The notes under the pieces: generated by a model
What the model was told of the DNA's origin: nothing
Database searches by the model: none
The model's input: only the letters and a program-made list of their open reading frames with translations
Assembly: GCA_902727935.1 (NCBI GenBank)
Contig: CACVAX010000041.1
Coordinates: forward strand, 17,516 to 81,515
Direction of reading: 5' to 3'
Length of the DNA stretch: 64,000 nt
DNA from: an uncultured Sulfurovum sp.
GTDB taxonomy: Bacteria; Campylobacterota; Campylobacteria; Campylobacterales; Sulfurovaceae
Program-made: the position numbers and the translations under genes
Shown: one piece after another, positions 1-7,801 of the stretch
Layout of the letters: every line of letters begins with the position of its first letter
How positions within the stretch are numbered: the stretch's first letter is position 1

Positions 1-324
1 GTTGGAATTTTAGGTATTGAAGCTTCGACAAATCAAGCTGTTTGTGGATTATTTCCAAATAGAGAAAAAGTATTACCATTATATTCTTATTTTTATTTAA
101 ATAGTAAAACTGAAGAATTTATTAAATTAAGTGTTGGTGTGGCAAGAACAAATATTTCACAGGAAATCATTAAAAACTTTAAAATTCCTCTTCCTTCATT
201 ATCTTTACAAAAAGAAATAGTCCAAAAAATTCAAAAACTAGAAACTAAAATAACGAAAGCCAAAGAAGTACTAAAGAATACGAACTCTAGAAAAGAAAGC
301 ATTTTGAAGGAGTATCTATCATGA
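1..324 (+). CDS. Restriction-modification specificity subunit (HsdS-like), 3' end only
   Basis: The reading frame is open from base 1, so the gene begins outside the window; only the last 107 residues are present. It reads as the end of a target-recognition domain (STNQAVCGLFPN, the usual 'TNQ' core of HsdS domains) followed by LPSLSLQKEIVQKIQ and a basic coiled-coil helix, the conserved helix that closes a specificity half-domain. These subunits select the DNA site for type I, or BcgI-like type II, restriction-modification enzymes. The stop overlaps the prmC start (ATGA at 321-324), so the restriction operon feeds directly into a housekeeping gene. The type of system cannot be decided without the upstream sequence. 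Confidence 0.8.
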   Translation, partial: VGILGIEASTNQAVCGLFPNREKVLPLYSYFYLNSKTEEFIKLSVGVARTNISQEIIKNFKIPLPSLSLQKEIVQKIQKLETKITKAKEVLKNTNSRKESILKEYLS

Positions 325-1139
325 CCATACAACAACTACTAAAAGAAGCAGAAGAAAAACTAAAAGAGAGTTGCGAACGTCCAAGGTTTGAAGCTGAACT
401 CCTGTTATCTCACCATTTGGAGGAGGATAGAACCTACTTACATGCCTTTGATAATCATGAAGTAAAAGAAGCAGAAGCGTTTCGTGTTTTGGTGGAACGA
501 AGAGCGAAGCATGAACCTTATGAGTACATCGTAGGAGAAGCCAGTTTTTATGACATTGAATTAAAGGTAGAAGCTGGTGTGCTTATTCCTCGTCCTGAAA
601 CAGAGATATTAATTGATTTGGTAGCTGAAATTATTGACAAAAAAAATCTTAGAAACATTGCTGAAATTGGCGTGGGTTCTGGGGCGATTTCAGTAGTTTT
701 GGCTCGAAAATTTCCAAAGCTAACCATTATAGCCACCGATATTTGTGATGCACCCATTAAAGTAGCACAGTTAAATTTAGAAAAATATAAAGTAGATAAT
801 AGAGTGCATATTAGAAAGTCAAGTATTTTGGATGAGGTAAATGAAGCTGTTGAACTGGTGGTGAGTAACCCACCCTACATTGCAAATGACTTTAAACTGG
901 AAAAAAATGTGGGAGAGTATGAACCCAAAGAAGCATTGTTTGGTGGTAGAGTGGGGGATGAATTGTTGAAACAGATTGTCTTGGATGTAAAAGCAAAAGA
1001 CATCAAATATCTAGCCTGTGAAATGGGCTATGACCAAAAAGAACCCATGACCCAATTTTTTAATGATATTGGGGTAAAATATTATAAATTTTACAAAGAC
1101 TTAGCAGGATTTGACCGTGGGTTTGTTGTGGAGTTTTAG
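321..1139 (+). CDS. prmC: Release factor glutamine methyltransferase PrmC (HemK)
   Basis: PrmC uses S-adenosylmethionine to methylate the GGQ glutamine of release factors RF1 and RF2, which makes peptide release efficient. The 272 residues match the family length of about 280. An N-terminal helical domain (1-75) carries the substrate-facing segment. The methyltransferase domain has the GVGSGAIS SAM-binding loop and the catalytic SNPPYI motif near residue 183, diagnostic of N-methylation of glutamine. VLIPRPETE is the conserved PrmC linker motif. Translation is probably coupled to the preceding specificity subunit by the 4-base ATGA overlap. In related genomes prmC is typically followed by a DUF4149 gene; here two defence-like genes lie between them. 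Confidence 0.95.
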   Translation: MTIQQLLKEAEEKLKESCERPRFEAELLLSHHLEEDRTYLHAFDNHEVKEAEAFRVLVERRAKHEPYEYIVGEASFYDIELKVEAGVLIPRPETEILIDLVAEIIDKKNLRNIAEIGVGSGAISVVLARKFPKLTIIATDICDAPIKVAQLNLEKYKVDNRVHIRKSSILDEVNEAVELVVSNPPYIANDFKLEKNVGEYEPKEALFGGRVGDELLKQIVLDVKAKDIKYLACEMGYDQKEPMTQFFNDIGVKYYKFYKDLAGFDRGFVVEF

Positions 1140-1151
1140 GAGAAGTACATA

Positions 1152-2270
1152 ATGAGTAATTTTATTACAGAGATTAAAATAGGAAAAGTTCGACATTTAG
1201 AAAATATTGATATTAAACTTGGTAATGAGAAGAAGCATTTGATTCTGACTGGGAAGAATGGGTGTGGGAAGACGGCTGTATTAGAGAAGTTAGATTCTGT
1301 GTTAAGTGTTAATTATACACAAGGTTACCCTATTATTGAAGCGAATGGTTTAGGAGTAAAATTTTATATTAATGATTTAAGTTTTTCTTATGCTAAAGAT
1401 TATATTTATACTTTTTTTTCAACAGAAAGAGGAATTAAGTTTCATAAACCTAAAACTATAAAGAAAATAAATTTTACGAAAATTGAGGAATATAAAGTAA
1501 AAAAATTAAATCAAGATTTTTTACAATATATAGTAAATTTAAAAATAGAATATTTATTTGCACAGTTAGATAATGATGAAGAAGAAAGTTTAAAATTAGA
1601 TGCATGGTTCAATAAGTTTGAAATTATGTTAAAAAATATATTTAATGATAATTCTTTTAAACTTATTTTTGATAGAAAAAATTATAATTTTTGGATAGAA
1701 AGAGATAATAGAGAGCGTTTTGATTTAAATAGTTTATCTGCTGGTTACTCTGCAATTATAGATATAATAACTGAGTTAATTTTAAAAATAGAAACAACTG
1801 AATCTAAAAGTTTTGATTGTGAAGGTATTGTTTTAATTGATGAGGTAGAGAATCATCTTCATGTAGAGTTGCAAAAAAATATATTACCATTGTTAACAAA
1901 TTTTTTTCCAAATATTCAGTTTATTGTTACTACCCATAGCCCTTTTGTATTACAGTCAATTGAAAATAGTGTCGTTTATGATTTGGAAAGAAAAGAATCA
2001 TTGAGTGGAGAGAAGTTAAATAAAGCTACTTATTCAGATATTGTAAAAAATTACTTTGAAGTAGATAGTGAATTTTCTGAAGTCTTAGAATCTGATATAA
2101 AAAAATATCAGAATTTAGTCAAAAAATTTGAAAATAAAAATTTAACAATTGAAGGTGAAAAAGAGTTGTTAGATTTGGATATAAAGCTTGATAAAATAGC
2201 TCCCATGTTATCTGATGACATTTATTTAAGATTTAAAGAGTCGCAAGATAGGATACAGGAAAATGGTTAA
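1152..2270 (+). CDS. AAA/SMC-like ATPase, PtuA-like (Septu-type defence candidate)
   Basis: This 372-residue ATPase has a Walker A loop TGKNGCGKTAVLEKL near residue 35, an ABC-type signature region SLSAGYSAII near 196, a Walker B VLIDEVENHLHVEL near 227, and a switch histidine in TTHSPF near 260. That is the layout of RecF/OLD-like single-chain ATPases used in antiphage systems. It is shorter than classical PtuA. Its 3' end overlaps an HNH nuclease gene by 8 bases, the operon form of Septu and retron-Ec78 effectors. The ribosome-binding site GGAG sits at the prmC stop. Codon use is more AT-rich than prmC, suggesting acquisition. Defence function is inferred from domain pairing; other ATPase-HNH systems remain possible. 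Confidence 0.7.
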   Translation: MSNFITEIKIGKVRHLENIDIKLGNEKKHLILTGKNGCGKTAVLEKLDSVLSVNYTQGYPIIEANGLGVKFYINDLSFSYAKDYIYTFFSTERGIKFHKPKTIKKINFTKIEEYKVKKLNQDFLQYIVNLKIEYLFAQLDNDEEESLKLDAWFNKFEIMLKNIFNDNSFKLIFDRKNYNFWIERDNRERFDLNSLSAGYSAIIDIITELILKIETTESKSFDCEGIVLIDEVENHLHVELQKNILPLLTNFFPNIQFIVTTHSPFVLQSIENSVVYDLERKESLSGEKLNKATYSDIVKNYFEVDSEFSEVLESDIKKYQNLVKKFENKNLTIEGEKELLDLDIKLDKIAPMLSDDIYLRFKESQDRIQENG

Positions 2271-2904
2271 AGTCAATAGAAGGTTAAATCCTGCTTTTGA
2301 TAAATATAATGAAATTAGTGTAAGCGATAGTTTGAGAATAGACTTTAATAAAAAATGCTATCTTTGTGAAGAGGTAACGAGACATTTTGAAGTTGACCAT
2401 TTTTATCCACAGCTTGCATATAGTCATTTGGTTAATGAGTATGAAAATTTATTTTATTGTTGTCAAAAATGTAATAAGATAAAGCCTAAAAAGACTAATA
2501 TCTCTTCTGACAATGAAATTTTGAATTGTTGTGATATTGATGTGGAATCATATATTAAGTTAAAGCTTAATATTCAAGAATGTAAAATTGAAGTTGAACA
2601 AGTAAAAAGTAATCTAGTTTTAGATATAAAAATTAGAAATACAATAAAGGTGTTAAATCGAATTTATAATGGAGAAAATTCTAAAAGTACTTCATGTGAA
2701 GATTTAAGAGATGAGATAAAAAGTGTGATAGCTTCTTTTAGAAAGAAGTTAGATAAATATGAAAAAAGCAAATTAAAACGAGCGATTGTTGAAGAGATAA
2801 AAGAAGATTTAGATAATACTTCATCTTATTCAACTTTTAAACGTTGGATAATTAGAGATAATCCAAATTTAAACCAACAATTTAAACAATACATAGGAGA
2901 TTAA
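2263..2904 (+). CDS. HNH endonuclease, PtuB-like partner of the upstream ATPase
   Basis: The 213-residue protein carries a zinc-bound HNH nuclease core: CYLCE (residues 28-32), then FEVDHFYPQ with the H-x-x-P pattern, then NLFYCCQKCNKIKPKK with the second Cys pair and catalytic Asn-Lys. This 'H-F-x-P ... N-L-x-x-x-C-x-x-C-N-x-x-K' order is the one found in Septu PtuB and the retron-Ec78-associated nuclease family. The C-terminal half is helical, charged and unassigned. ATG at 2263 lies 8 bases inside the ATPase gene, so the two are probably co-translated. I infer that the ATPase restrains or triggers the nuclease during infection; the sequence does not show the trigger. Confidence 0.72.
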   Translation: MVKVNRRLNPAFDKYNEISVSDSLRIDFNKKCYLCEEVTRHFEVDHFYPQLAYSHLVNEYENLFYCCQKCNKIKPKKTNISSDNEILNCCDIDVESYIKLKLNIQECKIEVEQVKSNLVLDIKIRNTIKVLNRIYNGENSKSTSCEDLRDEIKSVIASFRKKLDKYEKSKLKRAIVEEIKEDLDNTSSYSTFKRWIIRDNPNLNQQFKQYIGD

Positions 2905-2907
2905 AAA

Positions 2908-3390
2908 ATGCTAAAAAAATACTTTAGATTATTAACCATGATATTTATTATCATACTTGGAATGACACTTGGAGCAGGGTTACTAGCTGGTGTGGTGGTT
3001 GCTCCTACTATTTTTAATTCAGAAGCTGTTCTTGGTTCGGCACTTTTAACCCGTTTTCAAGAGGGTTTACTGATGACCCAAGTGTTTGAACGTTTGGCGT
3101 ATTTGGTGAATTTTTTAGTGATTATTGCGATACTTTATGAAGTGATTAAATTTAAAGCATTTGAAAATACGCGTTGGACAATGATGTTTACTTTTTTGGT
3201 GGCTGCAACAGGATTGTTGTTTACTTCGTATTATATCCCTCAAATTTTAGAGATGCAAACTTTAGGTGAAGCAGCCACCATGGGAGAAACATTTACAAAT
3301 GTTCATAAAGGTTCAGAACTCAACTTTAAACTCTTTGCCTTTTCGACTTTGGGATTATTGATTTTAACGTTGAGAAAAGTACTAAGATAA
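2908..3390 (+). CDS. DUF4149 membrane protein
   Basis: A 160-residue hydrophobic protein with four predicted membrane helices at about 8-32, 63-83, 92-110 and 140-157. The first helix holds GAGLLAGVVVAPTIF and the second loop RFQEGLLMTQVFERL, the pattern of DUF4149 (TMEM205-like) proteins, whose biochemical role is unknown. The Shine-Dalgarno AGGAG (2896-2900) lies inside the 3' end of the HNH gene, so transcription from upstream very likely covers it. Genes of this type often follow prmC in Campylobacterota, so it is probably the original neighbour of prmC, separated by the defence pair. It ends in a palindromic terminator shared with the opposing gene. Confidence 0.7.
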   Translation: MLKKYFRLLTMIFIIILGMTLGAGLLAGVVVAPTIFNSEAVLGSALLTRFQEGLLMTQVFERLAYLVNFLVIIAILYEVIKFKAFENTRWTMMFTFLVAATGLLFTSYYIPQILEMQTLGEAATMGETFTNVHKGSELNFKLFAFSTLGLLILTLRKVLR

Positions 3391-3407
3391 ACATTAATGT
3401 TTATCTT
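3384..3407. terminator. Bidirectional palindromic terminator
   Basis: Perfect 24-base palindrome: AAGATAAACATT followed directly by its reverse complement. It spans the stop codons of two convergent genes (TAA at 3388-3390 on plus; stop at 3394-3396 on minus). There is no spacer, so a hairpin would open a few central AT pairs as the loop. Shared terminator is inferred from position and symmetry. Confidence 0.6.
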
Positions 3408-4074
3408 CGGTAGGATGTAAAATATCTTCTTTATCTCGGTCAATGTATTGGTTCTCAATATCTTGTACTGAATAAACATAACCTATACCATTAATCGTTT
3501 CAATTTCAAATGCACCTTCTGGCGTACTAATACTGGCGTAACTTGTATTTTTACCTTCAGTTAAGATGATGGCATGTTGTGTATTTTGGTCGCCTATTAA
3601 ATTACCTGTTACAGAAGTACTTCCATTTTTATGGGTAACTTTTTTAGATATTTTTGCCTCATATTCCACTTGACCAAGTGTTGGAAGTTTAATGATATCA
3701 CCGAGTACCAGTTTGGCAATACTATTTTGGCTTACTTCAATGCCTAAAATAGGAGAAACGAGCTTTTTAGCTGGTATTTTTTTTAGAAGTTCTTCTTTGT
3801 CAATTTCGTGGTAAATGTTTTGTACAGTTTGAACTTCTATTTTTTTAGGTTCTACATTAACCATTTTCATTGACGCATCTTGCTTATCATTTTCATTAAA
3901 ATCAACAAGTTTATCCAAGTTTTCTTCTTCTGTTGGAACGGCAAAAAATGCATCAACATTTTTAATCTCTTCAGGCATTGAGCTATCTTTTGTTTGACCA
4001 TTGGAAAGAATAATAGTTATCCCAATGGCAAGTGTAGCAATGATACTCAAAGTTATAAGAACTTTTTTTGTCAT
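3394..4074 (-). CDS. Membrane-anchored propeptide-like partner of the metalloprotease
   Basis: No firm family. The 226-residue protein starts with a signal-anchor helix (residues 5-24), then a charged low-complexity stretch. A C-terminal domain (about 100-210) resembles the propeptide fold preceding reprolysin-like bacterial proteases: VTGNLIGDQNTQHAIILTEG, then YASISTPEGAFEIETINGIG, then YSVQDIE. In such proteases this 'G-x-x-x-G ... G-x-x-x-I ... G-x-Y/F-x-I' segment sits at the N-terminus of the same chain. Here the neighbouring protease, 11 bases upstream in the same operon, lacks it. I infer an inhibitor or folding chaperone supplied in trans. The start is supported by GGGT upstream of ATG. 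The family assignment is by eye only. Confidence 0.5.
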   Translation of the reverse strand: MTKKVLITLSIIATLAIGITIILSNGQTKDSSMPEEIKNVDAFFAVPTEEENLDKLVDFNENDKQDASMKMVNVEPKKIEVQTVQNIYHEIDKEELLKKIPAKKLVSPILGIEVSQNSIAKLVLGDIIKLPTLGQVEYEAKISKKVTHKNGSTSVTGNLIGDQNTQHAIILTEGKNTSYASISTPEGAFEIETINGIGYVYSVQDIENQYIDRDKEDILHPTEDKH

Positions 4075-4085
4075 TTGATACCCTT

Positions 4086-5435
4086 TTATTTAGAGGCATT
4101 TAAAAGGTCAGTATAAGCCTTTTTTAATGCTTTTAGTTCTTGAACTGCTACAAGATAAACATCTGTTTTAAAGTTTGTACGTTTAGTCTTGGCTTCTTCA
4201 ATGCTTGTTTTTCTTTCTTCTTTAAGGGTTTGAATTTTAGCTTTTAGAGTCTCTCTTTTACTTGCAATGTTCTCTTTATAGACTGTTCTATGGTTAACAC
4301 GTTCAGTACGGATTTGAGCAACTAAGGCTTGGAACTCTTCTTTTGTGCTTACTTTGGCTTTACGGTCTGCACGAGCAGTTAAATATCTTTCACGTAGTTT
4401 ATCAAGTTCTACCGTGAGTGCTTCTTTAGCTGTTGCTTTACTTGTATTAAAGGCAGTGAGTAAGGCTTGAGATTTAGTTTGGTAGTTTGTTTTAGCTGTT
4501 TCACGTACCGTTTTTACATTTTCACGTAATTGTTGTAGTTCAGCTCTTGCTTCATTGACAACCAATATTTGTGCTTCATAAGCTTTTTTAGCTGTTTCTA
4601 AATTTGTTCCATCGTTAATATCATTACTATTATTATCATCAGTTTGATTGTTATCTGGCTTATTGGTATTATCATCGGTATCATTTTTATCATTAATAAT
4701 TACAGACGCTCTAAAATTTGCAATTATTGGTGCTTGAATTTCAATTTTTTTGACAGCATCAGCTTCATTATCAAGTCCTACTTCAATACCACAAGGTTCA
4801 CCATTACAATCTAAATGGGGGTCAGAGAATTTATAGATTTTTGTTCCATTGTAACTAGCATCGTAAGCCATAACAGTTGTGAATTGGTCTTGTATCCCAT
4901 GACCTCTTCCATAACCTGCATCTGGGTCTTGCTTGGCTGAATGTGCCAAATGCATGTTGTGTCCTACTTCATGAGCTGTAACATATCCAGCACAATCAAT
5001 GCTAACATGAGCATAAGCATAGGCTTGATAACCTGGATTATAATAAGCCAATCCACACAATCCATCATTGGCATAAGGACGATAAATAACGACCTCATCA
5101 GCACCAACTGTGTCCCTTAATACTTGAACTTCAGCATCTCCTTGAACCTTTGTTAAAGTCTCATTACTATTAACAGTATCATCAAGGTCAAGTTGTTCTA
5201 GTTTAACAGCTTTTAAACTGATATTTAGTCCACTATCTTCATAAATCTTATTGGTCGTTGTGAAAAGGTGGTTTACTTTGGTTTCAATGTCTCCATTAGA
5301 TATATCTTTTGCACCTTGAGAATAAACGACAAGGGTATCAATCTTGGTTACATTATTTTCAGCTATTGCTAGGGAAGTGTTAAGTAGTAAAAGTGAGCTA
5401 AGGGATAAGGTGCTTTTGAGTAGAGTCGATTTCAT
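4086..5435 (-). CDS. Secreted reprolysin-like zinc metalloprotease with C-terminal coiled coil
   Basis: A Sec signal peptide (residues 1-25) is followed at once by a metzincin catalytic domain of about 210 residues. Zinc ligands are in HEVGHNMHLAH (155-165), and a Met-turn TVMAY lies about 22 residues later. This is the M12 (reprolysin-like) arrangement, except that the usual Gly at position 8 of the motif is His. Cys pairs at 127/148 and 209/215 could form disulfides. An Asp/Asn-rich linker (about 247-275) leads to a long Ala/Glu/Lys/Arg coiled coil (275-445) of unknown role, perhaps for surface attachment. No propeptide is encoded in this chain; the next gene may supply it. Substrate unknown. 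Confidence 0.75.
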   Translation of the reverse strand: MKSTLLKSTLSLSSLLLLNTSLAIAENNVTKIDTLVVYSQGAKDISNGDIETKVNHLFTTTNKIYEDSGLNISLKAVKLEQLDLDDTVNSNETLTKVQGDAEVQVLRDTVGADEVVIYRPYANDGLCGLAYYNPGYQAYAYAHVSIDCAGYVTAHEVGHNMHLAHSAKQDPDAGYGRGHGIQDQFTTVMAYDASYNGTKIYKFSDPHLDCNGEPCGIEVGLDNEADAVKKIEIQAPIIANFRASVIINDKNDTDDNTNKPDNNQTDDNNSNDINDGTNLETAKKAYEAQILVVNEARAELQQLRENVKTVRETAKTNYQTKSQALLTAFNTSKATAKEALTVELDKLRERYLTARADRKAKVSTKEEFQALVAQIRTERVNHRTVYKENIASKRETLKAKIQTLKEERKTSIEEAKTKRTNFKTDVYLVAVQELKALKKAYTDLLNASK

Positions 5436-5666
5436 TGTATTTCCTTTATTAGTAAATCTATGACTATTTTAGCAAGTTATTTATTATTTTAATAGGTTAA
5501 ATATTAGATATTAATACTAATTTTAATATTTAATTGATAATTTATATTAAATTACTTAATTGTATTAAATAATATTTTTTTTAATTTTATATTACTTTTT
5601 AAAATAATATTTTATACTTGACTAACTTTTAGCTAAAATAGCATAATTATTTATGAAGGTATAACA
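5436..5666. other. AT-rich divergent intergenic region
   Basis: This 231-base gap separates the divergent metalloprotease and trmA genes and must hold promoters for both. It is almost entirely A/T with runs of ATTTAAT and AATATTTT. A TTGACT at about 5620 and a GCATAAT stretch near 5641 could serve trmA, but spacing is not consensus. No RNA gene or repeat was seen. Confidence 0.5.
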
Positions 5667-6782
5667 GTGGAATGTGAATATTTTGGAACATGTGGTTCAT
5701 GTACGGTTTATGAGATAAGTTATGAAGCAGAATTGCTTCAAAAAAAAGAGCATGTATTAGGACTATTATCTCCTTTTGGAGTCAAAGATTTAGAAGTTTT
5801 TTCAGCAAACGCTTCACATTACAGAGCAAGGTCCGAGTTTAAAATTTGGCATGATGGAGAGGTTTGTTCTTATGCCATGGGTCGTTTGGATAAAAAGGGT
5901 GCCGTTAATATTGTTGAATGTCCCAAAGTAATTGTTCCTATAGAAAAAAGAATGCGACCCCTTTTAGAAAAAATTAATGCTTCAAAAGTTTTGAAAAATC
6001 GTCTTTTTTCTGTGGAGTTTTTAGCGACGACTAGAGATGAATGTTTAATAACAATGATTTACCATCGAAAGCTAGAAGAAGATTGGACAAGAGAAGCTAA
6101 AGAACTAGAACAACTTCTAAATGCTAAAGTTATGGGGCGAAGTCGTAAACAAAAAGTCATTTTGAGCGATGAGTTTGTCACCGAGAAACTTTTGATAGAT
6201 GGGCAAGATTATTTATATCAACATTATGAAAGTGGTTTTACTCAACCAAATCCAGCTGTGAATATACACATGATAGAATGGGCAATTAAACAAGCAAAAA
6301 AAGTAAAAGCTAAGGGGGATTTTTTAGAGAGTTATTGTGGCTTAGGAAATTTCACGCTTCCTCTTTCTAAATATTTTGATCGAGTGTTAGCCACCGAGAT
6401 TTCTAAGCGTTCTATTTACGCTGCTAAAGAGAACTGTGTGTTAAATAATATTACTAATATTGAATTTATTCGTTTGGCTTCAGAAGAGATGACCCAAGCC
6501 CTTAATAAAGAGCGAGAGTTTACACGTCTTCAAGGGCTAGACTTAGATACTTATAATTTTTCAACGGTTTTGGTTGACCCACCACGTGCAGGATTAGATA
6601 AGGATACCATTAAACTTATTCAAGGGATTGAAAATATTATCTATATCTCTTGTAATCCTGAAACCTTGGCTAGAGATTTGTTAGAATTGACAAAAACGCA
6701 TGACATAGACGATGCTGCAATTTATGACCAATTTCCTCATACGTATCATGTTGAATCAGGAGTGTTTTTAAGGAAGAAATAG
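5667..6782 (+). CDS. trmA: tRNA (uracil-5-)-methyltransferase TrmA
   Basis: TrmA methylates U54 of tRNA to ribothymidine using SAM. The 371 residues match the E. coli enzyme (366). The N-terminus has CEYFGTCGSC. The SAM domain has ESYCGLGNFTLPLS, then TEISKRSIYAA. The catalytic region has VDPPRAGLD and the nucleophile cysteine in ISCNPETLARDL near residue 327. The C-terminal DQFPHTYHVESG motif is typical of TrmA. GTG at 5667 is the chosen start because it places MECEYFGTC at the conserved N-terminus and follows GAAGGT. It is monocistronic by appearance; a short inverted repeat follows the stop. The short TrmA-like length argues against RlmD or RumB. Confidence 0.93.
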   Translation: MECEYFGTCGSCTVYEISYEAELLQKKEHVLGLLSPFGVKDLEVFSANASHYRARSEFKIWHDGEVCSYAMGRLDKKGAVNIVECPKVIVPIEKRMRPLLEKINASKVLKNRLFSVEFLATTRDECLITMIYHRKLEEDWTREAKELEQLLNAKVMGRSRKQKVILSDEFVTEKLLIDGQDYLYQHYESGFTQPNPAVNIHMIEWAIKQAKKVKAKGDFLESYCGLGNFTLPLSKYFDRVLATEISKRSIYAAKENCVLNNITNIEFIRLASEEMTQALNKEREFTRLQGLDLDTYNFSTVLVDPPRAGLDKDTIKLIQGIENIIYISCNPETLARDLLELTKTHDIDDAAIYDQFPHTYHVESGVFLRKK

Positions 6783-6799
6783 TAGAGTTCCTTCTACTA
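6780..6799 (+). terminator. Weak hairpin after trmA
   Basis: TAGTAGA (starting on the trmA stop codon) pairs with TCTACTA across a 6-base loop. No T-run follows, only GCTTTAATC, so termination would be partial; this is inferred from position. Confidence 0.35.
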
Positions 6800-6830
6800 G
6801 CTTTAATCATAAATTTCCTATAATCATAAA

Positions 6831-7760
6831 ATGTATCTGAAAAAGCCAATCCTGCTTCTGTTTTTATCTTTTCCTTTTTTCTCTTTTTTACAGGCTGATA
6901 CAAATACGTCCATATTTGATACTTACCATGATAATTTATGTAAGATGTTGATTGATACAAGTAATAGCATTGATGACTATTTTATAGATGGAAATATTAG
7001 TACATCGAGTAATACCTATGGGGAGTTCAGTACGTCCATAGCACAAGAGAGTTATTTGAGTTTTGAAAATGATGTACGTTTTCGACTACGTTTGAATTTA
7101 CCAAAAATTCAAAAAAATTTACGTTTAGTTTTTGAAGATGACAGTAGTGATAACCTCTTGTATGATGGAACGCAATTAAATGACCAACATTTAGATACTA
7201 AAGAGTATTTTTTACGTTTGGAATATTTAAATTATGTAAAAAACACTTTTAATATCAGAATGGGAGGAGGACTTAAGGTACGTAAACGTAATCTTGTACC
7301 TTATTTGAATGTTCGTGCACGCTATGAATTTTATAATGAGCAAAAAAATAAATCAGAACTTTTTAACCGTTTTCGTTATTATAGCGATGGTGAGATTGAA
7401 AATAATCTTGAACTCAATTCTTTATATACCATAAGTGATGATTTGTATACGCTTTGGACTAATACCTTTTATCACACCAATCGCTTTCCTCATGAAACAT
7501 TGGCCAGTAGTATCACGGCTGTTTCTATTTTTACGGACAAACAACACATTCGTTATGGTCTAGGCATCTCTTCTCATGTGAATAAGTTTCAAGACTTAAC
7601 GGTAGATTATTATTATTTACACAGTGCTTTTCATCATCTTTTTTATAAAGATTGGGCTTATTATGAGATTTCTCCCTCAATACTTCAAAGAAAAAATAAT
7701 GATTTTAAAACTTCTTATCGTTTATTAGTAAAATTTGGTATCTATTTTCACAAAAAGTAG
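6831..7760 (+). CDS. Exported protein of unknown function, probable outer-membrane barrel
   Basis: I do not recognise this 309-residue protein. A Sec signal peptide (about 1-22, ending QAD) is clear. The remainder is rich in alternating hydrophobic/polar and aromatic residues: YLSFENDVRFRLRLNL, YFLRLEYLNYV, VRARYEFYNEQ and FHHLFYKDWAYYEISPSILQ. The last strand ends YRLLVKFGIYFHKK. These suggest about 10-12 amphipathic beta strands, as in a small outer-membrane barrel. It lies between trmA and the rluD operon, probably with its own promoter. The strand estimate is by eye; an outer-membrane role is inference. Confidence 0.55.
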   Translation: MYLKKPILLLFLSFPFFSFLQADTNTSIFDTYHDNLCKMLIDTSNSIDDYFIDGNISTSSNTYGEFSTSIAQESYLSFENDVRFRLRLNLPKIQKNLRLVFEDDSSDNLLYDGTQLNDQHLDTKEYFLRLEYLNYVKNTFNIRMGGGLKVRKRNLVPYLNVRARYEFYNEQKNKSELFNRFRYYSDGEIENNLELNSLYTISDDLYTLWTNTFYHTNRFPHETLASSITAVSIFTDKQHIRYGLGISSHVNKFQDLTVDYYYLHSAFHHLFYKDWAYYEISPSILQRKNNDFKTSYRLLVKFGIYFHKK

Positions 7761-7801
7761 TATTTTGTTATAATGTTATAAAAAATTAAAAAAAGAGTAA
7801 A

